NCBI GenBank assembly: GCA_002841595.1
Contig: PHAD01000015.1
Coordinates: 1-34,981 of the forward strand
From: Firmicutes bacterium HGW-Firmicutes-12
GTDB lineage: Bacteria > Bacillota > Peptococcia > DRI-13 > PHAD01
Length of the DNA stretch: 34,981 nucleotides
Direction: 5' to 3'
Below the pieces are notes generated by a model, which was not told the origin of the DNA, searched no databases, and saw nothing but the letters and a program-made list of their open reading frames with translations. Position numbers and translations under genes: made by a program. Numbering within the stretch: position 1 is the stretch's first letter; every line of letters starts with the position of its first letter. Of this stretch, positions 1 to 7,852 are shown in pieces.

Positions 1-1644
1 ACGCGTCATATCTTGCGGAAATGACACCTCGGTTACTTTAAGACCTGGCTTCAATTCCCGAACTCTCTCCAGCACTTTCCTTAGCATATAGTCAGCATCC
101 CAGTATTGAATAGGAGCATCCAAGCGATAATCATTGGTATATCCACCTGCCGCAAGTCCTAATTCGCGCATCACCTTAACACCAGGATAGGCCCAATGCT
201 CCATCACTGCTGGTCGAGGCGGGTCGTATTTGACAAGATATGCCCCTTGTTCCTTCAAGCTCTCCTGGAGTAAGTGAATAGCTTCGCCAGATTCGGACAT
301 ATCACGAAAACTAATACTATTCTCAAGAGAATAAGCCACCGCAACACCTGCGGCTTCTCCTACTGCCATGCCCACCGGCACAACTCGAGTGCTGCCATGG
401 GGAAGCGAGTCATAGGAGGCACTCCTTCCTACCACAAGGAGGTTGTCCACCTTCAAGGGTACTATAGAACGAAAGGGGATGCTATAGATGGCCGGTTTCC
501 CTGTTACGTTACCCAGATTATCCGGCGCTACCGGCTGGATATCCACCGGATAGCTGCCATGGGCTATCCTATCCCAATGATCACGGTTCTCAAGTACATC
601 GGTAATGGTCAGCCTATATTCACCTTGGATATGGCGAGTCTCTCTTACATAGAGCTGTTCGGCCGTATCAACAAGCTCAACCTTGGCAAAGCCCGGAAAT
701 TTCTCTTGCATGAACTCCAGAATATGTGGAATTTCTTTCTTCCCGCGTTCTATACCCAGGGCCTTAGACTCCGGATCAAGTCCATCTACGCCGAAGATAA
801 GTAAAGCGTTTATTAGAACAGACCCGTCTTTTTGCCGCGCCAGATTAGGCCCACGAAAGCGCATATTCTCGTCTTCAGGTTCATATTCCAAGGCTTGTTT
901 CCCGTAACCCCAGGCCACCTTGAAGGTAGCTCCGGCATTTGGGTCACCCCATTTAGGGCTTAGCTTACTAATAATCCGGTTGTAATTGTTATATATGAAA
1001 ACATAGAACCAATTTACTTCTTTGACACGGAATACCAGAGTGACCCCCATAAAGCTACCCTTTTGACCATAATCCTCTGCCCCTATAGTAAAGGGAACTC
1101 CCGAGGCCGCGGCGATATCAGCATCGGTAGTCGCATCGATAATCCTCTCCGCATAATACTCTTTCGCGCTCCCGTTTTCTTGGACAGTTACACCGACTAT
1201 TTTGTTCCCTTTGATAATAGGGCTTGTTACTTCGGTCTTAAGTAACAAGGTGATATTCTCTTCCTTTTGCACGAGCTGCCGGAAATAAATCTTGGCCTCT
1301 TCAACGTCGAAGGCATTCTCCATCCTATTAAAGAATTCTTCGAAGATGCCCCGGGTTAGAAGTTCTTTATCAGGCCCATAATTCATATCCAGGAAGTTTA
1401 AACGCCCAAGCGTGAACAACCCCCCCAGCGATTCGTCATCTTCAATGAGCAAAGTCTTGACGCCATTACGGGCAGCAGAAACAGCCGCTGCAATACCCTC
1501 TGGCTCACCACCAATGACGATGAGGGGATAGGAGTCAGCAACAGGTAATGTATCAGAAGCGAAGGTGATGGGGGCTATAGCTGGTACGCAAGCTATTAAT
1601 AATGCAATTATTATAAATGTTGAGTAAATTTTGTTCATATTCAC
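1..1644 (-). CDS. Exported FAD-dependent oxidoreductase with SLH-like segment (3' end outside window)
   Basis: An open frame of 548 codons runs off the left edge, so the C-terminus is missing. The N-terminus is a signal sequence with a long hydrophobic core. It contains L-I-A-C, which fits a lipobox, but the hydrophobic stretch continues past the Cys, so ordinary cleavage near TFA-SD is also possible. At about residues 41-65, IGGEPEGIAAAVSAARNG followed by an acidic end of strand (LIEDDE) is a dinucleotide-binding fold of the FAD_oxidored family. Near the visible C-terminus, EHWAYPGVKVMRELGL and a following RLDAPI resemble an S-layer homology repeat, suggesting a wall-associated enzyme. I chose the GTG at 1644 because GAGGTG (1652-1657) lies 7 nt upstream; the ATG two codons later is too far from it. 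The substrate cannot be told from the sequence. Confidence 0.75.
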   Translation of the reverse strand, partial: MNMNKIYSTFIIIALLIACVPAIAPITFASDTLPVADSYPLIVIGGEPEGIAAAVSAARNGVKTLLIEDDESLGGLFTLGRLNFLDMNYGPDKELLTRGIFEEFFNRMENAFDVEEAKIYFRQLVQKEENITLLLKTEVTSPIIKGNKIVGVTVQENGSAKEYYAERIIDATTDADIAAASGVPFTIGAEDYGQKGSFMGVTLVFRVKEVNWFYVFIYNNYNRIISKLSPKWGDPNAGATFKVAWGYGKQALEYEPEDENMRFRGPNLARQKDGSVLINALLIFGVDGLDPESKALGIERGKKEIPHILEFMQEKFPGFAKVELVDTAEQLYVRETRHIQGEYRLTITDVLENRDHWDRIAHGSYPVDIQPVAPDNLGNVTGKPAIYSIPFRSIVPLKVDNLLVVGRSASYDSLPHGSTRVVPVGMAVGEAAGVAVAYSLENSISFRDMSESGEAIHLLQESLKEQGAYLVKYDPPRPAVMEHWAYPGVKVMRELGLAAGGYTNDYRLDAPIQYWDADYMLRKVLERVRELKPGLKVTEVSFPQDMTR

Positions 1645-1680
1645 ATAGAAACACCTCAGTATTATTTCTTAGACAAGCCT

Positions 1681-1686
1681 ATTATA
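1681..1686 (-). promoter_or_regulatory. Candidate -10 box for the FAD oxidoreductase gene
   Basis: TATAAT on the minus strand, about 37 nt upstream of the GTG start and just downstream of the preceding gene's terminator. No good -35 hexamer lies at 16-18 nt, so this rests on the -10 match and position only. Confidence 0.3.
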
Positions 1687-1703
1687 TATTAATACTAGGA
1701 TAA

Positions 1704-1733
1704 CAAAAAGACCCCTTCGTAATAAAGGGATCT
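1704..1733 (-). terminator. Rho-independent terminator of the stalk-domain gene
   Basis: On the minus strand AGATCCCTT and AAGGGGTCT form a 9-bp stem (one G-U pair) around the 7-nt loop TATTACG, followed by a T-rich run. It lies 23 nt past the stop codon of the gene at 1757-2314 and separates that gene from the FAD oxidoreductase. Confidence 0.8.
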
Positions 1734-1756
1734 ACTATTGGAGATTTCAATAATTC

Positions 1757-2314
1757 TTATTCGTTCCATACCAGTTTGTCAAAAACAATCTCTTTTCTTA
1801 CATATCGGGCTAAGTCTCCCTTACCTTCCACTGTAAATACTCTACTATCCCCTGCTCCTATATCATCTATATGAATATGTATATGTCCGAGGTAGTCTCT
1901 TTCGTCATAATAATTAATTGTTAACTTTATATCTACCCAGCTTAAGTTATTATTCGTAATCTTTCCGGTAACCTGTGTAGTATCCGTCATCCATAAATAA
2001 TAATCTAGGTCAGACAATACTATAAGCTTTTCTATGGGCGCTTCCCGTACCTCTTCTTGTTTCTGTGTAATCCTGACACTCTGCGTTGAAGCGTCCCATT
2101 CTACATCTGCACCTAATGCTTCTCCAACCATGCGTAAAGGCACCATGGTGCGCCCATCAATTTGAAACGCAGGTACGTCTTGAGATACTAATTCAGCTCC
2201 GTCAACAAAAACTCTCACAACAGGGTAGTCTTTGTAATAGTTCGTTGCCACTGCAGTAGCACCTATTATGAATACAGACATACAAAGGAGCAATATAAGT
2301 ATGTACTTTTTCAT
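1757..2314 (-). CDS. Exported protein with one copper-amine-oxidase N1-like (stalk) domain
   Basis: The protein has 185 residues. Residues 1-24 are a signal peptide (MKKYILILLL core). Residues about 35-83 carry one stalk-domain unit with the hallmark DGRTMVPLRMVGEALGA followed by WDASTQSV, as in Pfam Cu_amine_oxidN1. Despite the family name, these domains show no catalytic residues and are usually surface modules. Residues about 95-185 form a separate beta-rich domain with VTGKITNNN, reminiscent of FxLYD-type folds; that resemblance is weak. GAGGAGG sits 5-7 nt before the ATG. A terminator follows directly, so it is probably monocistronic. Related stalk units occur at 4639-7362 and 10574-11149. 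Confidence 0.8.
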   Translation of the reverse strand: MKKYILILLLCMSVFIIGATAVATNYYKDYPVVRVFVDGAELVSQDVPAFQIDGRTMVPLRMVGEALGADVEWDASTQSVRITQKQEEVREAPIEKLIVLSDLDYYLWMTDTTQVTGKITNNNLSWVDIKLTINYYDERDYLGHIHIHIDDIGAGDSRVFTVEGKGDLARYVRKEIVFDKLVWNE

Positions 2315-2645
2315 AGCTTACCTCCTCGCAAATAATATTATTGACTGATAGTCGTAGCATCTAACATAATCATATTCCTGATATCTGCATACATGATAGC
2401 AAATAATCATATCTGAGTTTTATTAGTAGATACTTATAGTGCAGTGTTATGATCATACCCTCGGGACATATTCAGTTTATTGTTCGTTAGACATAGTGTA
2501 TATTACTTGTACTTCAATAAACTTACATCCTTTTTTTAAGTAATAAGTAAATTTGGGAATATTACTTCTCCAATTTTTTTCATTGCATATTTGAACAGCA
2601 TGTGTGAAAATTTAGTATAAATAATTATTTTTAAGGTGGTATGCT
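2315..2645. other. Intergenic region between divergent genes
   Basis: These 331 bp hold the upstream regions of the minus-strand stalk gene and the plus-strand lipoprotein gene. I see no open frame of note. It is very AT-rich. A 10-bp direct repeat (ATAATCATAT at 2366-2375 and 2403-2412) and an 8-bp inverted repeat (2538-2545 with 2560-2567) are visible. A weak sigma-A-like pair for the plus gene (TTGAAC, then TATAAA after 19 nt) lies near 2589-2619. No promoter can be assigned firmly. Confidence 0.5.
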
Positions 2646-3155
2646 ATGAAGAAAATAACTTTTATATTAATTCTCCTATCTCTTATTTCTATATCATCTG
2701 TTGCCTGTTCTCCATCAGGTTCACAAGCAACAGGTATTGGACTTGTTACAGATGATAAAAATGATGAGGAAGCTATAAAAGAAGTCGTCTCTGCCTATTT
2801 TCAGGCAATTAAGAATTATGAATGGGAAAGCTATGATATGAATGATGGTCTGGAATATTGGACCAATAAAGGCAAAGAAGAATGGTTGAGCAATCCCAAT
2901 AAACTCCCCAATTTAAAGAAATCGATACAGGAAAATGAAATATCTCGAGTGCTACAAGAAAGTGAAATAGATGTAATTGAGATTAATGGTGATGCGGCTA
3001 CTGTTGAAGCTATTACAATTGAAATGAGTAAAAGTATTAACCCACATTTTAGCGGTAAGGTTCAATCTTATGAATCTCTTGTTCTAATCAAAAATAACAA
3101 TGCGTGGAGAATTACAGATAGATCTGCACAAGTATTAGTCATACGAAAAGAATAG
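2646..3155 (+). CDS. Small lipoprotein, NTF2-like fold suspected
   Basis: The protein has 169 residues and is the only plus-strand gene in the window. The N-terminus has a lipoprotein signal with lipobox S-V-A-C, predicting lipidation at Cys21 and anchoring to the outer face of the membrane. The mature part starts with a polar linker, then EEAIKEVVSAYFQAI, a region with WTNKGKEEWL, and beta strands ending in NNAWRITDRS. This pattern, a helical start and then strands ending in a W-rich 'W+I' motif, is typical of NTF2/SnoaL-like lipoproteins of Firmicutes. The fold is inferred and the function is unknown. AAGGTGG lies 6 nt before the ATG at 2646; an ATG 5 nt upstream is closed by an immediate stop. 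Confidence 0.75.
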   Translation: MKKITFILILLSLISISSVACSPSGSQATGIGLVTDDKNDEEAIKEVVSAYFQAIKNYEWESYDMNDGLEYWTNKGKEEWLSNPNKLPNLKKSIQENEISRVLQESEIDVIEINGDAATVEAITIEMSKSINPHFSGKVQSYESLVLIKNNNAWRITDRSAQVLVIRKE

Positions 3156-3170
3156 TAATCGCATAATTTA

Positions 3171-3205
3171 GAAAAAGTGTGAAACCAAAGTGTTCACACT
3201 TTTTC
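3171..3205 (+). terminator. Terminator of the lipoprotein gene, possibly bidirectional
   Basis: GAAAAAGTGTGAA and TTCACACTTTTTC are perfect 13-bp arms around a 9-nt loop, with A- and T-tracts inside the stem. It starts 16 nt after the lipoprotein stop. The convergent TolC-like gene ends at 3328 with no better hairpin, so this one may serve both strands. Confidence 0.75.
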
Positions 3206-3327
3206 CGCGAAATCAAGAATATACAACTAGTAATATATTCTTATCAAAGATAACCACAAAGCATGAAATAAAGAAGGACATTTATAAATCGCTCTCATGC
3301 TGTAAACTCGGTTTATATATTATGCCA

Positions 3328-4440
3328 TCATAGCGACGAAATAAACATTCCCTCTTCTGCCAGAGAAGCCTTTCTTGCTGCTAAATAATAGTCATATACA
3401 GCTTTCTCATAATCCACTTGTGTTTGTTCGGAAGTTATTTTATAGCTATCAAATACTATTTTCGAAATAACACCCAGATCATATTGAAGTTTATGTGTTT
3501 CGAACTCTTTTTCCGCTATTTCATGTGCTATCCGACAATTGACGAGCGACTTCTGAGCTAGCAATAATTTTTCATATATATTTTTCACCGATAACCTCAT
3601 ACCATATACAGTATCAGCTTTAGTTAAATCTATCTGCTTAATCTCTAAATTTAGCCTCTCAACCTTATCCGAGGCTGTATATCTTTTTTCTTCAATCTCT
3701 TTTGCCTTGTCCTCTACTGTTCTGTTGAATTGCTCTATCGCCAAGGAAGCCTCTAATGCTTTGTCAAATGTATTCGTCTCACTATTATAGGTTGTAGGAG
3801 TAAAAGCAACAGGACTCAATACGAGGGGAGCCTCTATGTTTCTGCCCATGCTCCTATTAATGTTCCATCTTAATGTTTTATGGTTATCATGCAATTCCTG
3901 TAGTTTTATTTGTAAGTCTCTTACTTTCCTAACCTCTTTATCTAATGTAAACTGCGTACCCATACCTAAACTTACTTTAAGTTTTTCTATTTCTACAACT
4001 TTATTTTGAAGTTCATAGCTTAATTCTAACATCTCAATACTACTTTCCATATTTAAGATAGTGAGATATAAACTCTCCGTATTATATTCTATCTCTTTCT
4101 TAAGGTTACTTAGAATAGTTTTGCCATCTTCTCGCGCATAAACTGAAGCATCATAGGCCTTTTTGGCAACTTCCATCGATGATTTAAGATAATCTAATCC
4201 ACCTGAATTTTGCCATGCTGCCTTAGCCTGCTCATAAGATATCCATGTGTCACGTTCATTTACTCTGACTAGCTCATTATTATTTTCTTGTTGTTTCATC
4301 TCGGGGCTATTTTGGACCGCCAACCCCTTCGCTTCGCTTATTGTTACTAACTCCATATACGTTTCACCATATGTAATTACCGGGCTAAACATTAGAAGTA
4401 TTAATAGCACTATTATTGGTGCCTTATTTATTTTAAACAT
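3328..4440 (-). CDS. TolC-family (outer membrane efflux protein-like) exported protein
   Basis: The protein has 370 residues, with a signal peptide at 1-25 (IIVLLILLMFSP). Two similar halves follow, each rich in long alpha helices. The first starts with VTISEAKGLAVQNSPEMKQQ and holds a segment ending in SLGMGTQFTLDKE. The second has KLQYDLGVISKIVFDSYK and ends in YDYYLAARKASLAEEG. The 'Gxxxxxdxxxa' turn after each helical hairpin is the signature of OEP/TolC repeats. TolC proteins normally form trans-outer-membrane tunnels. Here neighbouring genes suggest a thick-walled cell, and no ABC, RND or membrane-fusion partner is adjacent, so its role is unclear. AGGAGG lies 10 nt before the ATG. It has its own sigma-A promoter. 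Confidence 0.7.
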   Translation of the reverse strand: MFKINKAPIIVLLILLMFSPVITYGETYMELVTISEAKGLAVQNSPEMKQQENNNELVRVNERDTWISYEQAKAAWQNSGGLDYLKSSMEVAKKAYDASVYAREDGKTILSNLKKEIEYNTESLYLTILNMESSIEMLELSYELQNKVVEIEKLKVSLGMGTQFTLDKEVRKVRDLQIKLQELHDNHKTLRWNINRSMGRNIEAPLVLSPVAFTPTTYNSETNTFDKALEASLAIEQFNRTVEDKAKEIEEKRYTASDKVERLNLEIKQIDLTKADTVYGMRLSVKNIYEKLLLAQKSLVNCRIAHEIAEKEFETHKLQYDLGVISKIVFDSYKITSEQTQVDYEKAVYDYYLAARKASLAEEGMFISSL

Positions 4441-4490
4441 TTCTAGTTGTCCTCCTATCTTCCGACTGACGGGTCGAAACCTACAAATTC

Positions 4491-4519
4491 ATTTTACGTA
4501 AAGGCACCTAAATAGTCAA
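4491..4519 (-). promoter_or_regulatory. Sigma-A promoter of the TolC-like gene
   Basis: Minus strand: TTGACT (4514-4519), 17-nt spacer, TAAAAT (4491-4496). A 10-nt palindrome TTTACGTAAA (4493-4502) overlaps the -10 box and could be an operator. Confidence 0.65.
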
Positions 4520-4597
4520 CAAGTATTTATACAACATCTTTATATATTCTATACTACATAATTGCTTCGATATTCATCTAAAATAAAAAAGAAATAG

Positions 4598-4628
4598 AAA
4601 AAAGGAGAGGCATAGCCTCTCCTTTTTT
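4598..4628 (-). terminator. Terminator of the S-layer-like gene
   Basis: Perfect 14-bp arms AAAAAAGGAGAGGC and GCCTCTCCTTTTTT with a 3-nt loop start 11 nt past the S-layer-like stop codon. The arms include A6 and T6, so the hairpin could also work on the other strand. Confidence 0.85.
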
Positions 4629-4638
4629 ATTGTTGTAT

Positions 4639-7362
4639 TTACTGTACGTAACTTACGGATTGGGTAGCAGCATCGTAGCTAACAGTAGCTCCGAAGGCTT
4701 CGCCAACTGCACGGAAAGGTAATACAGTACGTCCATCTTTAATCATAGCAGCAACATCAGCGGTAACTGTGCTTGTTACGCCATCTTTAACTACAGTTAT
4801 GGTATTGGAACCGATAACGATAGTTACAGTCATGTCGGAACGAGTCAGAGTTACAGTTTGAGTAGCTTCGTCCCAACCTATTTCTGCGCCAAAAGCGTCA
4901 GCAACAGGGCGAACAGCTACGAAAGTACGACCATCTTGGATGAAAGGAGCTACATCAGTAACACCAGCTACTCCGTCTTTCATGAAGCCAGTAGCGCCGA
5001 TGAACATAGTAACTTGACCAGCACCTACAACAACTTTAGGAGCTCCAAACTTAAGGTCAACTGATTGTGTAAAGGTTCTTGCTGGAGTACCAGTAGTAGT
5101 TATAACTACTTGAACCTTAACATCGCCAGCTACGTTACTACTGATTTTTAAATCAGCAGCACCTGTTTTCTGCATATCTGTCAGAATAGTAGATGGTGTG
5201 CTGCTACTAACAATTGCGCCAGATGGCTTGCTGATTACATAGTAATCAACGCTGACAGCTGTAACACCAGTACCAATAGCAATTGATTTGCCTTCTACAT
5301 CAACGAGTTGCGCTTTAATTACAGCGTCATTACCTATTTGAGTTGTAGCTTCAGCAGCTGTAAGAGTTAATCCGTTAGCAATCTTATTAATTGTCATTGT
5401 TGCAGATCCTGAAAGCTTTTTGTTCTTGTCAACTGCAGTAATCACCAATGTTCCAGCATACTTCTCGTCGCCAATTGCAAAGAAGTCACCAGCACCAGAA
5501 GTAAATGCGTTATCACCAGCGCCAACGGCACTTTGGATCATACGTACATCACTAGGTGTAAATACGATGTCTGCTAAAACTTCAGCAGCTGTAAGCTCTT
5601 TAGATACGCCAGCAGCGTCTATACGCTTAATGGTAGGAACACCAGTCTTAGTGTTCACGGAAATAGCAGATTGATCATATTTTACGGACAGATCTACAGC
5701 AGTTCCCTGCTTCTTAACTTCGAAAGTGAAGGATACTACCTGACCATTATCAAAATAAGCCTTGACGGTATGGGTTCCTTCTTTGTTTATTTCTCCACCA
5801 CCAATGGTCATCTTCAAGTAGCCTTCAGCAGTGTTGATAAATGAATAATCAGCTGTAGTGTTGTTGTTGTATATTTTTTCGTCCATGTTGGAATCAGAAG
5901 GACGAACAGTTGCTTCAAGCTTGAGTCCAATATTACCAGCAGCATAATTAACTGGTGTAGTAGCAATGGTAGCTGCGCCAACAGCAACTGCCCTAGTATA
6001 TTTAATCTGATTACCGTTTGTATCGGAGAACTTAAACTTCACTGAATAAGGAGCATCTTTTGCTACTGTTTCATTTCCGCCGGAAACTAACTCTACTTTA
6101 TACAGATCGTTAGCAGCAAATATAACATTTGTTGTTACATCTTTGTCACCAGCAGCAGCTTTAACACTGTATGTGCCAGGCTTAGTAGCTGAAACTTTTA
6201 CCTTTACAACACCAGTTGCGTCAGTTGTAGCAGTGGTTTTGTTAAGATTTACCTGAGTTTTGTTAGCTGATATAGTTACTTCTTGCCCTGAAACAGGAGC
6301 ACCGTTTGAGGCTGTAACTTTGAAAGTTATTTCATAAGTATCTATACTATTACCGTTAACAGTTGCTGAATTCCAAGCTGTAGCAGCTGCGAGACCATCA
6401 CCAGCAACAGCTGAGGCATCACTAGCTACAGGAGTTCCAATAACTGCAACAGCATTAGTAGATGGAGATGTGAATGTGATATCTTTTGTTGCAGCCAGAC
6501 CACAAGTTGTTGTGGAAGCAGCGCTTGCACCAGTCAAATATGCATATACTGAAGTAGTAGCAGCAGCATCAGTTAGACCAATACCAATTTTTGCAGCACC
6601 AACTACAGAAGACTTAACTTTGAATTCTGCTTTACCAGCTGCGTCAGTTGTAACAACATAGTTAGGAGCGGCACCAGTAGGAGCTGCACCCAGGTTAGCA
6701 GTATCAGCAGAGTTTCTGAAAATGTCAGTTGTTCCACGTGATGAAGCAACTACAAGTGCTCTACCACTTACAATATTATTAGAGGCATCATAAGCATATA
6801 CTGTAAACTTGATTGTTGAAGTACCATCGCCGACAACTGAAGTCTTGTCAGTCTCGACAATAGTTGCAAATGCGTTAGCACCGCCAACAATTGTTAAGCT
6901 AGCTAAATCAGCAGCTACAGCTGTAGCTCTGAGTTTGTAAGTTCCAACTGCAGGGTTTGTAACCGCCTGCGTTATTGTGTAAGTACCAGCAGCAAGGCCG
7001 CCAGCTACTTCGGTAATAACAAGAGCACCAGCAGCTGTAGTTGCAGCAGTCGCATTACCTGCAGCTATAGCTACACCTGCAGCAGTATCAAACGAAGCTG
7101 CAGCTGCTGCAGGAAATACACCTGCTTTAAGCACGTTAGCACTGTCAGTGAGATTAATGGTAACTACATCACCACTACCAGCTGCTATCGCTGGGATAGT
7201 TACATTAATAGTGTAAGTTGCAGTTGCACCTGTCTCATTTGTAGTGCTTGTAACTGTAGCTGCTGTTGCGTCTACAGCAGCAGCAAAAGCTGCCATTGGG
7301 AGTAAAGTCATCATGAACATCATTAATGTCAAGATGGCAAATAATTTTTTAGTAGATTTCAA
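4639..7362 (-). CDS. S-layer-like surface protein with C-terminal stalk domains
   Basis: The protein has 907 residues with a signal peptide (MKSTKKLFAILTLMMFMMTL, cleavage near AFA-A). The mature part is very rich in Ala, Thr and Val with few aromatic residues, and has several Ig-like beta-sandwich segments, for example around GAPVSGQEVTISANKT and TTDATGVVKVKVSATKPGTY. The C-terminal ~130 residues carry two copper-amine-oxidase N1-like units, with DGRT at about 810 and 876, each followed by the A-F-G-A and D-x-A-T-Q pattern. These probably take the wall-anchoring place that SLH domains have elsewhere. The start is TTG (7360-7362), with AGGAGG 8 nt upstream and no alternative ATG. The consensus promoter, long leader and strong terminator suggest very high expression as the main surface-layer protein. 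Confidence 0.85.
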   Translation of the reverse strand: MKSTKKLFAILTLMMFMMTLLPMAAFAAAVDATAATVTSTTNETGATATYTINVTIPAIAAGSGDVVTINLTDSANVLKAGVFPAAAAASFDTAAGVAIAAGNATAATTAAGALVITEVAGGLAAGTYTITQAVTNPAVGTYKLRATAVAADLASLTIVGGANAFATIVETDKTSVVGDGTSTIKFTVYAYDASNNIVSGRALVVASSRGTTDIFRNSADTANLGAAPTGAAPNYVVTTDAAGKAEFKVKSSVVGAAKIGIGLTDAAATTSVYAYLTGASAASTTTCGLAATKDITFTSPSTNAVAVIGTPVASDASAVAGDGLAAATAWNSATVNGNSIDTYEITFKVTASNGAPVSGQEVTISANKTQVNLNKTTATTDATGVVKVKVSATKPGTYSVKAAAGDKDVTTNVIFAANDLYKVELVSGGNETVAKDAPYSVKFKFSDTNGNQIKYTRAVAVGAATIATTPVNYAAGNIGLKLEATVRPSDSNMDEKIYNNNTTADYSFINTAEGYLKMTIGGGEINKEGTHTVKAYFDNGQVVSFTFEVKKQGTAVDLSVKYDQSAISVNTKTGVPTIKRIDAAGVSKELTAAEVLADIVFTPSDVRMIQSAVGAGDNAFTSGAGDFFAIGDEKYAGTLVITAVDKNKKLSGSATMTINKIANGLTLTAAEATTQIGNDAVIKAQLVDVEGKSIAIGTGVTAVSVDYYVISKPSGAIVSSSTPSTILTDMQKTGAADLKISSNVAGDVKVQVVITTTGTPARTFTQSVDLKFGAPKVVVGAGQVTMFIGATGFMKDGVAGVTDVAPFIQDGRTFVAVRPVADAFGAEIGWDEATQTVTLTRSDMTVTIVIGSNTITVVKDGVTSTVTADVAAMIKDGRTVLPFRAVGEAFGATVSYDAATQSVSYVQ

Positions 7363-7645
7363 ACTATATCCCTCCTAAATTTTCAAGGTTCTGAATCAAC
7401 CGTCTTTGACAGTTGATCTTTCTACCCGGGTTTATTTTCCCGGGGGCGGGTTCCTGCCACGGAAACAGTGTTTATTCTGGATACCGGGCATTTTATTAGG
7501 AACCATTACGTCCTACTATGTATCCACTGTGAATCTAAGTGGCCGTATCCCCCCTTTCAAAAATTCACTTAAGCAATTAACCTAAAACCTAAAGGTTTAA
7601 TTTTTGACCTTTAGAAAATTTAAACAATGTAATGGCAAGTTACTA
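7363..7645 (-). promoter_or_regulatory. Long structured 5' leader of the S-layer-like mRNA
   Basis: From the predicted start near 7645 the leader is about 280 nt and has no convincing small ORF. Hairpins seen on the minus strand: an 8-bp stem 7589-7596/7607-7614; a three-way-junction-like set P1 (7543-7550/7479-7487, one bulge), P2 (7538-7542/7524-7528) and P3 (7511-7515/7497-7501); a CCCGGG hairpin (7425-7430/7439-7444); and a 10-bp stem with an AAA loop (7395-7404/7408-7417) just before the Shine-Dalgarno. Competing complements also exist: 7549-7554 with 7442-7446, 7539-7543 with 7456-7460, 7525-7530 with 7465-7470, and 7498-7504 with 7449-7455. I do not recognise a known riboswitch. Stabilisation of the mRNA or regulation are both possible. 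Confidence 0.6.
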
Positions 7646-7651
7646 TACCAC

Positions 7652-7679
7652 ATTATATCACACAAGTTATTGAAGTCAA
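7652..7679 (-). promoter_or_regulatory. Strong extended sigma-A promoter of the S-layer-like gene
   Basis: Minus strand: TTGACT (7674-7679), 16-nt spacer ending in TGA, then the perfect TATAAT (7652-7657). The TGn just before the -10 makes it an extended -10 promoter. It is the best promoter match I find in the window. The rest of the intergenic region, 7680-7852, is AT-rich and shows nothing further; no clear terminator for tagA is visible there. Confidence 0.75.
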
Positions 7680-7852
7680 TATTTAGAACAGATTGAATAG
7701 CATAATGAAGATATATAAGTATTCTTATTCTACTTATCTTCCTAAATTCCTGCTAATATGTCGAAATATTCTTGTAATGTTCCTTTTTTAAAGTGCTTGT
7801 ATTAATTAACTGCATACTAAAGCTATTATATGCGCTTAATATCGGAATAGTA

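Noticed and set aside
274-804. Open plus-strand frame of 176 codons
   Set aside because: It lies antisense inside the FAD oxidoreductase, whose minus-strand frame is continuous and has family motifs; no ribosome site or domain was seen in the plus frame.
2587-2612. Sigma-F-like promoter for the plus-strand lipoprotein gene
   Set aside because: GCATA and GTGAAAATTT resemble the two boxes, but the spacer is only 14 nt and the -10 has two mismatches.
7442-7554. Cyclic di-GMP (GEMM) riboswitch in the S-layer leader
   Set aside because: A GGACG-T-AA string recalls the GGACGCAAAGCC element, but the conserved flanking helix with its tetraloop and the second helix are not arranged as in that class.
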